Shown here piece after piece: positions 51,886 to 63,499 of a DNA stretch of 64,000 bases. The DNA lies in NCBI GenBank assembly GCA_013396655.1, contig WBMV01001912.1:62001-126000 (forward strand), in the 5' to 3' direction. Position 1 is the first letter of the stretch; the number at the start of each line of letters is the position of its first letter. A program made the position numbers and the translations under genes. The notes under the pieces are model-generated. The model did no database searches. It saw nothing but the letters and a program-made list of their open reading frames with translations, and was not told the origin of the DNA. The stretch is from Campylorhamphus procurvoides. Taxonomy: Eukaryota; Chordata; Aves; Passeriformes; Dendrocolaptidae.

Positions 51886-54800
51886 AGTTGTCAGTATGAA
51901 GTATTTTTCTTGCTAGAGATGAGATATAATAGAAATTGCATTTGAACATGCAGTATTGTGGAAATAATGACCACAAGGTAGTTTTGCAGCTAGATCCTGT
52001 TACTGTCTCTGATAACAAACACACTTAAAAGCCAAAGGTCCAAGGCACGGTTAAAACCAAGGTTTGTACAATACCATTCAAAGTTACTCCATCAGAAATA
52101 AATTCAGTATAATTGCACAGACTTACAGCTATATAATTCTGGAAAGAATGACACAAAATGAAAATTCAAGGACTGTGTAAGCATACTGCAGAACTGGCCA
52201 TGAAGAGCATTACAAATACCAGTCAACTGATCAATTTAATTACAATCTGTGGAAATTAAACCATGTACAGGTTTAAAGTGGGAGGGAACAGACTTGCAAA
52301 GCCACCTTATCTTGATTATTCCATTATAAGACATAATACCATTATAAAATACAATGATAATTCCATTATTGCTTTATATTCTGTTACTCTTATATAAGAT
52401 TATTTTCAGCAACATTTGGCTTTAACTTTCCTTGATGGTATTATGTGAAGTTGGTTGAACTGTCAAGATTTTTTTCTTTTGTTATTAGCAGTTCTTCCAT
52501 GTTATTTACTGGAGGAACACTAACAAGGAAATTAATGTGTTGTTCTACCCCAGACCCCACCCTCTTGCCTACAAAAACTGTATCTACAGAATATGTTTTC
52601 TTTTTCATTCAGTACAGGGGGAGGGATGAAGAGACTGTACATATTGAATAACCATCACAACACACAGCAAGAGAAGATGATCTTTTAAAGCAGCAAGAGT
52701 AGGTCACAGAACTGCTTTTTGTGCAGTGTAGCTAACTATGTATGTTTGTAAGAGAAAACGTGAAATGGAAAAGGACTGATGAGTAAATTTACTCAATTTT
52801 CACAAGACTACAAATTACTGGAACTGAGCTCCTGAGCAAGAAAAAATTGGTATTTGGTTACAGAATACATAACAACTTAAAGAGATATTAGCTCTTACAT
52901 GATTTATTATATGTATCATTTGGATAATACGTGGTATCTGCTACTGGTTGTTAAACAATGTTGACACTAACACTGCTCAGAAAACAAAATGTTTTTCATT
53001 TTCTAATACCTAAGTGCCAGTTCCCAACTAACCCTTAACACCAAGGAACACTTTTATTTAGTCTTTTCTTCCTCTCTCATGTACACTTTCTTTTTCCTCC
53101 TAGGGCACTAATGCAGTTACTCTAAAATCCAGTAAGTTAAGTACAGGCAAACACTGGCTGATCCATTCATCATACTAATTATGTGTTTCATGCTATGTTT
53201 CTCCCATCAAGTGCCTCCTACATATTTGATACAAACCTTTCAAATCAAGAAGAAAAAAAATGAAAAGAAGTCTCAAAGGCAAGCTGTCTGATTGAGAAAA
53301 TCATTTATCCTAGTGTCACTGAACTACAAAATCAATTATGTCTTCTATCCTCTTCAGAAAGTGCTAACAGGCAGCCTGCAACAAATTACACCTGATTTCA
53401 ATGGAAGCAATTTTTTCCATTTAGGATTAGAATGTAGGTAAACTGACCCCTTCTCTACATGTTCACAGTGTAAAGAAGAAACAGGTTAGTTTTCTTCTGC
53501 GAGCCTTTCAAAAGATTCTGAATGGCTTGCTAGGACAAACCAAGGTGTAATTGAAATTCTGGTTGAGGAATTCACAAAGGAATATTTAACTGAGGTATAA
53601 TTTCTATGTAAAGTAACTTCCCCTACATGCATTAGTGCTTCATATAATTTAAACAGTGGAATTGACCCTGACTCTAAATGGATTTAAAGAAATAGTCAAC
53701 CCACACAGTGTCTCTTCAAATAAACAAATCTGCAGAGCTATTTCATTACCATATTTATTTTATCTGGTTTCATTTTTTTTCTCTTTTGGTTTCCCCAGTG
53801 TGAACAGTCATCTTAGTAATGAGCAGATGTCTGATTCCTTTTTCACAGCATTTTGTCAAAATTCCCCTGACAGGGTATCCGAGTTTCACTTTGCAAATCA
53901 CATTCTATGGATAAACTCTTGTCCCTTTCTCCTATTAGTTGGAAAAATAGTGGGTTAAAAGTAAGTGGAAGCAGATTGGTATTATGTCTTGAAAGAAAAC
54001 TTTCTAAAAGGCAGTAAGTTCTTTTCCTGTTGTATTACTGGTCTCGCACTGTAGGCTTGTGTTAGATGCTTAGTCCCAACTTCCTTTTGAACACGCCTGA
54101 AATTCTATTTAACTGTCAAATTTGTCAGAAGGTTTTGTTTCTCACTTCTTTCTGAATGAAACTCAAGCAGTTAAATTTTAGCTGTAGCTTTTCACAACAT
54201 AGGTACAGAGAGTCTTAAAGAATACCTGCTTTCATTTACCGGTTTAGTTTGTTGAATTATCCAAGATAGTATTCATTAATTTGAATGAACATCTGGAGTT
54301 TAAAACTGTCAATTTTCAGCAGGAGTTCCTTGACTGAAAACTCCATGAACCAAATGTAGCTTCACCGATGCATATAAAATGTTCAAAGCTGCTTTATGGA
54401 AACTTTTCTTGGGTTTTAACTGATCTAAGACACTGATTTCTCATTTAAACTGTGAAAACCAATATTCTACTATGCAGAAGAGGAAGTGTCTGCGCACTGG
54501 ATTCCTTGCATTCCTTTTTTTTTTAACAGGGCCTACACTTCTTGCCAGAAGCCATTTTCTCCAAGTCAGTCTATATAATAACACTTCTGAGACTGTCACT
54601 GACAGGTTTCATGAATGATGTTCTTCAGTCTTCACTCTAAAATAAATAAATAGAAAGAAATACCACTGCTCCATTCCTTATTCTGGTAGTCAAGGCAAGG
54701 CATGGAATTTGGATTAATTTCTTCTCCTGGGCCACTAAGTACTCCACTTGGGGGTAGCTTTAATATATGATCCATTCATAATGTACATGTTCAAATTCAC

Positions 54801-55427
54801 TGATGAAAAACAAAGTAAACCAGTCCATCTCTGACTGACTACATTTGAAAGGACAGTTACCTCACCTGGATTATCTTAACTATGAACAACAAATTTATTT
54901 CTAATATAATAAATACGCTAAATATCCTAGTAGCTAAAAAATACATCCAAATAGCTACAAATTAAGCAGACAAAAAAAAGACAACATATTTCAGAAGCCT
55001 TTGTATAATAATTTTGAATAGGCTAGTTGTGCATCTGGTGCAGTTTTCCCCTGTGCAGATAGTACATTGCTGTCCAGATAGTACAGTAATGGAATATCAT
55101 CAGAGCCAAAACACACCTAAAAAAATTCTGACAACATTACAGAGTCTTGAAAAATGTCACGGGAGCCGGGGGGGAGGGGGGAAGATACAACATCCAAAGG
55201 AAGTGTAAGTTTAACATTTTTGTTTCACTTCAGAAATAAGCAATGGTTTATGGAAATCTGTAACTCCCCTTCATTGTCCTTTCTTCTATCCTAGAGGCCC
55301 CATATTATTGTGACTGCCCTCCTAGCTAAAAGAGCTTTGACACAACTTCAGGTGTCTCCCAGAAAAGGACACTACTGAATCACATAGTATTCTCAAAGTC
55401 CAAGGATACATTCTGCTCTTTTTTTTT
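51886..55427 (-). other. CDH18 intron, unique sequence
   Basis: I saw no recognised repeat family or coding motif. It ends in a T run at the second gap. Confidence 0.65.
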
Positions 55428-55444
55428 NNNNNNNNNNNNNNNNN
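55428..55444. other. Assembly gap (17 N) inside a T run
   Basis: N bases are flanked on both sides by T homopolymer, which suggests an unresolved poly-T or a T-rich repeat. Confidence 0.99.
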
Positions 55445-58429
55445 TTTTTTTTTTTTTTGGTAGGGGTTTTATCTTCTGACATTAAATTATGTCCTTTACT
55501 CTGAATGAATCGCTAAAACAGATGTGTTTTGATTGAACAAGCTCTGTTCATTCACTTTAGTCTCAACCATTCCTGGATACAAATCCTGTAACTGCATTCC
55601 ATTCTATTTAGAGCCACTGTATCTATTCTTTATATATATATATATATATATCTCGACATACTTTTTTTCCTTCCTTTTGATACTTCTAAGAAGTAACTTT
55701 TACATAACTATGGAAGGGTGAAATGGCAACTGTGGAAAACTACAACAGAAATAAATTTTTTTGTGTTTTCTATGTGAACATCTGCAGGTATGCAAAAAAA
55801 GGGATATGTGATTGATTGCTTAACTATGAAGTGTATGCCACCCACATCAACAGTTACCAGTAAATCTATTCTTAGTACAAATAGCATGCGAGTCACACTT
55901 ATGTCAGGCTCTTTCTTGGGTAGACAAACACTGTACTGCAAGGATCTTCTTGTTTACAGACAGCTAATACCCCACAATTTGTTTGTTGTTTGTGGTTTTG
56001 TTGTTATTTCTTTCATTTGTTTATTACTTTTCCTTTAATTTTCTAAGCTATGATAAGATACAAACCAACACAGTGGGAATCTTTATCTTAATAAAACACT
56101 TTTCCTAGCCAGATGACACTCAATCTTTTTGAGAACTGTCTACTTGACACACTCATGGACAGCAATAAATTCTTTACACACAGGGTGTGTACACTTGAAA
56201 AAAAAAAGCAATAAAGCGAAATGCTTTCCCTCAAAGTAAAGGAGAAACATCTCAGTCTTAAAATATCAGGTTGTTTTCTTTTTTTTTTTTTTACTTTTGT
56301 ATTGTTATTACTGGCAAATACATACATCTTGGATAGATTAGCTGAAGAGGACAGTACAGCTTGCTGGTCCTAATCTTTTTGCTAGTGAAGGTCTGTTCTC
56401 TAGTACATAATCAGCAAATTGAAAATCTCACAGTGTAAAAGTACTTGATGGATCTTTCATTTTTTCACCATGTTGATGGAAAATTATTACTGTGAACACA
56501 AAGTGTTTCTGAGAAAAAATGAAACATAGAATTATTGACTATTTTTAAAATGCCTATTAATAGAATACACTGATTTTTCTTAGAAGCTATCTGTTCAAAT
56601 AGTTATGCAGCATACTGTAGAACTGAAATAAAAATACAGTCTATAGAGACATAAATGATCTTAGATTTCCCTTCCTATCCTGCTTTTCCTGCTATATAGT
56701 AAGGTGTGTGACATTGAAGGCTGATGGACTTCAGAGTCAGTGTAGTAACAAATCTGGGCTTCCACAAATCTTAAAAAAAAAAACAACTGATGAAGAAAAC
56801 TACTTGTTTCCAGGATGTTGTAGACTTTCCAATGAGATGAGAAATGACAGAAGTGCCCATTTCCCTCAACAAACCATAACAGTAGCAAAGACACTACATA
56901 TTTTAGAAGACAAACTTTCTAGAAGAAAAGGAAAAAGTGATTCTGAGTAAAAAAAAGTAAACTATGCTAACAGACTTATGTTTTTAAGGACTTGGATATT
57001 ACACTGATCCATCCATTGGGGCATGGAAGAGAACAGATTTTAAGCCTTTAAGCTTTTTTTTTTCCTTTGGTATGGCTAATGGACATTTTCAAAAGATGAA
57101 ACTCTTATAAGTAAAACAAGTAAATGTGGAAGAGGCATGTAGTTCTCATAGTTAAATTATCAAATCAAAGCATTTAATTTGGTAATCATCCAGGTCATGT
57201 TAAAACTTCTAAAACTATTGAAAGCTGAGATGTAAATTTCTAAAAAAGCCAGAGTAAAAGATAAACTATGAGCTTCATTTGCCATAACAGTTTGTTAACA
57301 GCAGCAGGCTGGATATCAATGTTATTAATTCCCTGAGATTCAGTAAAAAAGTAATCTATAAGGAAATAATTTTTATTTTTTTAACAAAATTCATTAAAGA
57401 CTATGAAAGAAAAAAACCATAGGATTGTGGTCTATTGGATATCTCCAGGGTTTTCTTTATAAAAAAGGTTTTAATTACTTCAGTAAATTTGGAAACGATA
57501 ATTATACTTCACTTATTCAATCAAAAATACACCTGTTACCCAAAGATAGTATGGACCAGTGCATGCTAAAGCCTATTGTAATTCCCCTTTCCATATTAAC
57601 TGGGCATTTGTGCACTCATCTGATCTAACTTTAAATACCTGTCATAACTAAAGCTTGAGCTGGTTACCTAGATTTCCTGTGTAACCGCCTAAGAGAACTA
57701 GATAGTTCTACGATTCTTTAGATGTTTCAATGAAACGAAAAGTCACAGAAATTCCCATTTTCCCCAAAAACACCATAAGAGAATTTGAGGCTGACTAGCA
57801 CAGGCAAAGAAAGGTGTATTTGAACCGTATTTACGTTCATTGGTATTTTCGCCTATGTAAACTTCTCAAGCGTTCCATATGACTCTATGTCAAGGCCCAT
57901 TCTCTCTATCATTTCTCACTAAGTTTGTCAGTATTAAGCAATAACTACTAGTGATCACACAATTTCTTCAATCCACTGATAAATTTTTACTAATGTACAC
58001 TAAGAGAATCATATAAAGACTTGACAGCACCCATTGCTATTGTCCCTCCCTGGAAGGTCAATAGCTGAGGTTTACAGGAATATTGTAGAGCAATTTCTCT
58101 TCCACAGCATCAGTGGATCAAATTTCTTACCACAGAGTACAGGAGTCTCAGCAACTGAGGACAATTAATTGAGAAAAAGAGATCAACCAATTGGTTGAGG
58201 CTTGATTTTCTGTCTTGCAGGATGCTCCCTCCGCAGAGAGGAACTTCAGAGATAAAAAGAGGCACATGGTGGCAGTGAAAAGATTTAACTATTATACACA
58301 TAGGTAATTAATTTTGTGACAAATAAGAGGTCACAGGTTAACTTGTCTACTAGGTGCAAAGGTCTCCTATTGTGTCTAGAGAGCTGGGACATGAAGGGGA
58401 GCATCCAGCAGGCATACTTCATGTTGTTA
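55445..58429 (-). other. CDH18 intron, unique sequence
   Basis: This contains a (TA)n tract at 55630-55652 and T or A runs at about 56278-56292 and 56773-56783. No gene or transposon was recognised. Confidence 0.65.
55630..55652. repeat. (TA)n microsatellite
   Basis: About eleven perfect TA units. Confidence 0.95.
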
Positions 58430-59815
58430 TCAGGGATGTAGGAAAGTGCAGCAGAGATGCTCTGGTGGTTTGCTAATGACTTCAGGGCAAGGAGACTCAT
58501 GTCCAGGATCATCATGGTGAACTGCTAGGTTCATATATAAAAACTGAGATGCAGGAGAGATTTGAAATCTCACTATGTGGATGATAGTGTAGTGTAGTGG
58601 GGAAGAATTTTGGCAAAGCAGGAACCAGGGAACTTGTTGAGACAAGAGAAACTTGGACACAAACATCAGGCTCCACTTCAATAATAATGGAGCCAAGCTG
58701 CTGGCACTGGAAACTAAAAATGTCACAGAACACTGACATGAGCAAGAAATTCTAAGAAGCAAAAAAACACTGGGCACAAAGGTGAAAGACGAAAGATGAG
58801 CTTTAGTGTACAGAAACATATAATAATACACCATGGAAAAACTATCTAAACTCTGCCTATGCATACTGGAGGTTGCAAATAAGGAAAAAAAAGGTTTTTA
58901 TTTATTGTTGACAGTTATGGATCACAGGAAAAATGGCAACTGAAAAGAACAACAATAGGCACATTGGAAAATGTATTAAGAATAGGACAGAGGATAACAA
59001 TTGTGCCACTCATTAAAACCTAATGTTCCCACATCTTGAATATTGAGAGAAATTCTGGTCTTTGAGTATAAAATGCATGTCTTATGGTCCAAGCAGAGTT
59101 AAATAAGGTACAGAAATCAACTATCAAATTGACTGTTCAGTACAGGTACTTTACAAGGAACGATGAGAGGCTCACATTCTTTGAGCTATTGACTGAGAAT
59201 GCAGGAACACATACTCAAGATTTATGAACAAGGAAGGCAATGCATTTTGCTGCAAGAAAACTGGGATTGCTACATCTTTCTTCTTGTTTGTTTTTTTGTT
59301 TTGTTTTATCTGTACTATTATTCAGTATTTCTATCAAAGACCAAGCAGTGTTCAGTGAAACCTCAAAGTCAGTAGATGACAGTAAGTTCTTCTGGGCAGT
59401 AAAATGCAAGATAAGATAAATACTAAACTGTTGTATTTCACCAAATCCAACAACACTATAATTGAAGATAACTAATGAATTCCTGAGAGGCTAGTTTAAA
59501 AGAGATTGAAAGTATTTCTATGAAATGCAGGTAGTGAACTTTTGGAACTTGTTACCACCGGACAGTACCAGCAGTTCAGAGATGGCCAAACTCATGGACA
59601 ATACATTCATAAAAAGATAGTGTAAGGACTAGGCAAGGTAACAACCCTTACAAACCTAATGCAACAGCTGTGGATGCTGGGCAAGTATTAGAGAAGCAGA
59701 CAACAGAAGGTGCCCAAGTTAATGTGTTCTCCCTAAATAGCATCTCCCCACCGACATTGTCAGAGGCAGGATACTGTGCTAGATGGACTACTAACCCAGA
59801 AAGCTTTTCATATGG
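58430..59815 (+). mobile_element. Old CR1/L3-like LINE copy, plus strand
   Basis: The 3' end (59764-59808) reads gaggcaggatactgtgctag then ATGGACTACTAACCCAGAAAG. This follows the ending typical of old reptile-type CR1/L3 copies (caggatactgggctagatgg, then a CTGACCCAGTA-like stretch). Upstream, ACTTGTTACCACCGGACAGT recalls the WNxLPP region, and CACATCTTGAATATTGAGAG recalls the PHLEY segment of the RT tail. The region 58430-58860 probably belongs to the same copy but is less certain. Many indels destroy the frame, and a T-rich insertion lies at about 59285-59310. Confidence 0.65.
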
Positions 59816-60844
59816 CTTGATTTCTTAAGACTTCTTTGTTCAATAGGTTTTCCTGTTTTCCATCTTCTCAATCAAGACTGAATTATTCATGTATTCATGA
59901 TTCAAGTAAAATCAAACAAAATATATCTAATAAAATACAGGCTTAGGTCTGAAAGTTCAATTCTAAGAGAGGATGGCAACTTGTGCCAAAGGCAAGACTT
60001 GCATAGATTTTGAAATCAAAAGCCCTGTGATGTTTCACAATAATATATATAATACAAACAAGCTAAAAGATAAAGGAACGCACTCATATACACAAAGAGA
60101 GAATAACTGAAGTTAAAAATGTCACAAGTGGGGAAACAAAGAACACTAGAATACTCAAATACTAGAAACAGAGACATCTCAAATACTAGAAACAGAAACA
60201 TCTGTAGAGATGATTTGACCTAACTTTTTTTCCTTGGGCAACTAATACTTGTGAAATGATAACCCAGGAACATGTCTTTCCAGAGGCAGCAGAAGCTGGT
60301 ACAGTCACCGAGAATAAACATTACCATAAACACAGCAGAGTTATTATACAAAACTTAGACACAGCAAAGAGTTATTAATTGTGTTGAATGGATTCACTCC
60401 TTTATTTCACTTAAATTTTTAAGTCTTCACTCTGTCAATAAGCAATGCAAAACCAGCACCAGTTTAATCAGAAAGAAATTAATTTAGCAGGAGGTGAAAA
60501 TCAGAGTGGGAAAGGATATTGAATTAAAAAAAAAAGAAATTGCACTCCCTCCTTCTACCCATAGTTTTCTATTTACATGACTTAGTGAAGTACAATCCTA
60601 TTATTAGGGACTGATTTTTCAAAACAGTGTTTTCCTAAAATTATTTCTCTTTGATACTAGGGACAACTAAAAGCATAACTTGAAGCAGAACATCTTTCAT
60701 GCAGCAACATATTAGGATTTCTCTCATTCAGCAGTTCAGAAACTGGGTTAAGACAGAAGTCAAGAAATACTGCAAACTGAATCTATCAGGTTTTGACTGT
60801 ATTATAAAGACTAGTTTATGATGATTACGATGAGTTTAAGGCTA
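59816..60844 (-). other. CDH18 intron with a small tandem duplication
   Basis: This is unique sequence apart from the 24-bp duplication at 60155-60202 and an A run at about 60526-60535. Confidence 0.65.
60155..60202. repeat. 24-bp tandem duplication
   Basis: Two adjacent copies (60155-60178 and 60179-60202) of tcaaatactagaaacag plus seven bases differ at one base. Confidence 0.9.
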
Positions 60845-61335
60845 CTGCATCAGCTATGGAGGTTTCAGTACAAGAAAAATATGGACCTTCTGGAGTGGGT
60901 CCAGAAGAAGACCATGTAAACTACACAGGGCTGTAGCACCTCTCCTATGAGAATAGGCTGAGAGTGTTGAGGTTGTTCAGTCTGAAAAAAGCTCCAGGGA
61001 GACCTTACAGTCCCATTTTTGTACTTGAGGGGGCCTGTAAGAAAGGTGGGGACAAACATTTTAGCAGAGCCTGTAGCAGCAGGGCAAGGAGTAATGGTTT
61101 TAAACTGAGAGGATAATTTTAGATTAGATATAAGGATGAACATGGTGAAAGAGGGAAATAGGTTGCCCAGAGACTCTGTAGATGCACCATCATTGGCAGT
61201 GTTTAAGGTCAGTTTAGAAGGCCTTTTGAGAAACCTGAAGGAGATGAAGATGTTTCTGCTCTCTGCAGAGGGGCTGGACTTGATGGCCTTTAAAGGTCCC
61301 TTCCAGCCCAAATCATTCTAGTATTTTATGATCTG
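60845..61335 (+). mobile_element. CR1 LINE 3' fragment, plus strand
   Basis: It follows the CR1 3' region: GGTCCAGAAGAAGACCATG, ctcctatgagaataggctga and TTGTTCAGTCTGAAAAAAGC. It then reads GTTGCCCAGAGACTCTGTAG and AAAGGTCCCTTCCAGCCCAA, with the tail cattctagtattttatgatc. The frame is broken and the 5' end is truncated. Confidence 0.92.
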
Positions 61336-61993
61336 GTGTTTGCAAAGTGTTGTAGTTCTTCATGAGAGGAAAAGGTGGCAGCATCTATTATGCTTATAAA
61401 ATGTAATCGGTAATTCTTAAACATGCTACAAAAGGGCTGTTTTAGTCCAAAATTGCATAATCTCCTTTCTTGCTTTTACTTCTCCAGTAAGCCTTATTCG
61501 ATTGGGAGCCAGTTGCTTATTCAGACATCTGTGTAGCTATCATGATTCACATCGGCTGAGTATGTGGGCATTACCATAAACAAGAACTTCCTCTTCCCAC
61601 AGAAAATATCCAACATTTTCTTTCTTGATGTATTTGTTGCTGTTCTTGTTTTTCCTTTTCTGTTTCCATTTCCCTTCCCTTTCTCTTTTCCTTTCCATTT
61701 TCTTTCATTTTTTTTTTCAGTAACACATGATTATGTTATTTAATTTACATTATTATGCAGGTTACATTATTATGAGGGCTCTGTTCTCATTCATTTTCAA
61801 CAAAGTCATGACACACAATTAGAGAGTATTTCTGTACCTGCCAAACTAGCCATTGTAATCACTAATAAGCCACCATAAAAATTTTACTCGGTACTGCAGG
61901 TATGAAATCATTATAATTGCAAAGCTCCACACTGTTTTACCAAAATACACATTTACATAAACATGGAAATTTAATATTTTCACAAATTCAGAA
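61336..61993 (-). other. CDH18 intron, unique sequence with a CCTTT-rich patch
   Basis: A pyrimidine-rich patch of CTTTTCC and CCCTTT units lies at about 61655-61720. Nothing else was seen. Confidence 0.65.
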
Positions 61994-62080
61994 AGAATAG
62001 AATAGAATAGAATAGAATAGAATAGAATAGAATAGAATAGAATAGAATAGAATAGAATAGAATAGAATAGAATAGAATAT
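61994..62080. repeat. (GAATA)n pentanucleotide array
   Basis: About 17 perfect GAATA units adjoin the inverted 3' end of a CR1 copy. On the CR1 sense strand the repeat reads (TATTC)n, close to the terminal ATTCTATT-like repeat of CR1. Confidence 0.98.
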
Positions 62081-62170
62081 TTCAGTTGAAAGGAATTTGT
62101 AATGACCATCTAGTCCAAATGCCTCATCTGTTCAGGGCTAACCAAGTCAAAGCATGTTATTAATGTACTT
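62080..62170 (-). mobile_element. CR1 LINE 3' end fragment, minus strand
   Basis: Directly after the GAATA array, tttcagttgaaaggaatttg and ATGACCATCTAGTCCAAATG, then TTCAGGGCTAACCAAGTCAA, match the inverted 3' UTR of a CR1 subfamily. It is only about 90 bp, truncated within the 3' UTR. Confidence 0.82.
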
Positions 62171-63499
62171 GATACAAAAAAAGTCCACAAAATTAATAGC
62201 AAGTGAGAATAATGTTGCGCAAACACATTTATCAAGAAATCAATAATCAGTGTGTTTTTAAAATGTCAGACAGAATCACTGCCTGGTTAAGATATCATTT
62301 ATGTATTCTGCTCTATGTTCCAACCATACTGAAACTTTTTGTGACCTTCTGAGATGTGAAAAAGCATGGAGTTGTTCATCACCAAAGAGAAAAATACCAT
62401 GTTCAATTAAGACCAATTATGAGGATATAATATCTGAATTGTTAATAACAGAAAAGGGAAGAATTTATATAACATTCACAAAAAATGTACTGGACTTTTC
62501 AACAGTAATGTATAAGGTGAGCAATAAAATAATGGATGATTTCATGGGCCAACCAGTGTTACACAACCAACACAACACTGTCCACTCACATGGCAGTAAT
62601 GAAAATGGGGTTTGGCTATTTATTATATGTACTTTTATTTTTCAGAGGATAAGGGTATGTCAAAAAACAAGATACCAGAAAATTTAGTGTGACACACAGC
62701 CCCCTTTAAGCCCCCACGTGAGGAAACCCCAAAACAAGGACAACAACTTTTGGTTCCAGTGACTTATTTCTTTTGTAACAGATCTGACAGGTAAGAATTT
62801 TGTGAGAGTACATGGTTTCAAAAGCAGAGAATATTAATTTAAAAAAAATATTGCTTACATAAATATAGTCCTGAAGACCTCACAGATACAGAAGTCATAG
62901 ACATTCCAATGAAATGCTTCAATTTTACCTCATCTAAGATCTTAAATCATGATTTCATTTTTATTTGCCTAATCTAGTAATTTCTTTCACAGTTTCTACA
63001 AATTCCAATTTTTTCATGCAGACAGCTGAAATAGACACAGTTTATATCTATTCCCAAGATAATTCTTATTTTAATTCAACATCACATTCAAAAAAGTTTC
63101 TGCTCTTCAAGGCCTAAAAATAGTAGCTTTCTAACTTTCCCAAAAAGTACAATTAGTTTGGGGATTTTTGCCTTCTTATTGCCATTATCTGATATTCCAT
63201 CTTTTTGAAAGAGCTTTTGCATGCTTTTGTACCTCATTTATTCTTTATTTTATAAACTCATGCATAGCATTTTAGCTCCTAATTGAAATGAAGAAGGCAG
63301 AAATTTCTAAGTCTAATAAAAAAAAATCACTTTTTGGTAGAAAGATATCAAGACTGTGTGTATGTATGAAGTTGCTGGAGTTCATGTGTGTAACATTCCA
63401 GATTGAAAGAGTTAAAAACCAGTTGCATTATCTTAATCCATTTCATGTACATTAGGATGTTGCCTTAAGGAAGGGGGAAAAAACCTTTCCAAGACAACT
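62171..63499 (-). other. Intronic or intergenic unique sequence
   Basis: This is AT-rich. The 128-codon open frame at 62301-62687 on the plus strand has no recognisable domain, and its composition matches the surrounding intron. I do not call it a gene. Confidence 0.55.

Noticed and set aside
58430..58864. 144-codon minus-strand open frame rich in Leu, Ser and Phe
   Set aside because: It is antisense to an old LINE-like stretch, and the hydrophobic bias follows from an A-rich opposite strand. No domain is seen.
60865..61311. 148-codon minus-strand open frame
   Set aside because: It is antisense to the plus-strand CR1 fragment at 60845-61335.
62301..62687. 128-codon plus-strand open frame
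   Set aside because: AT-rich codon use equal to the flanking intron, with no domain or supporting signals.
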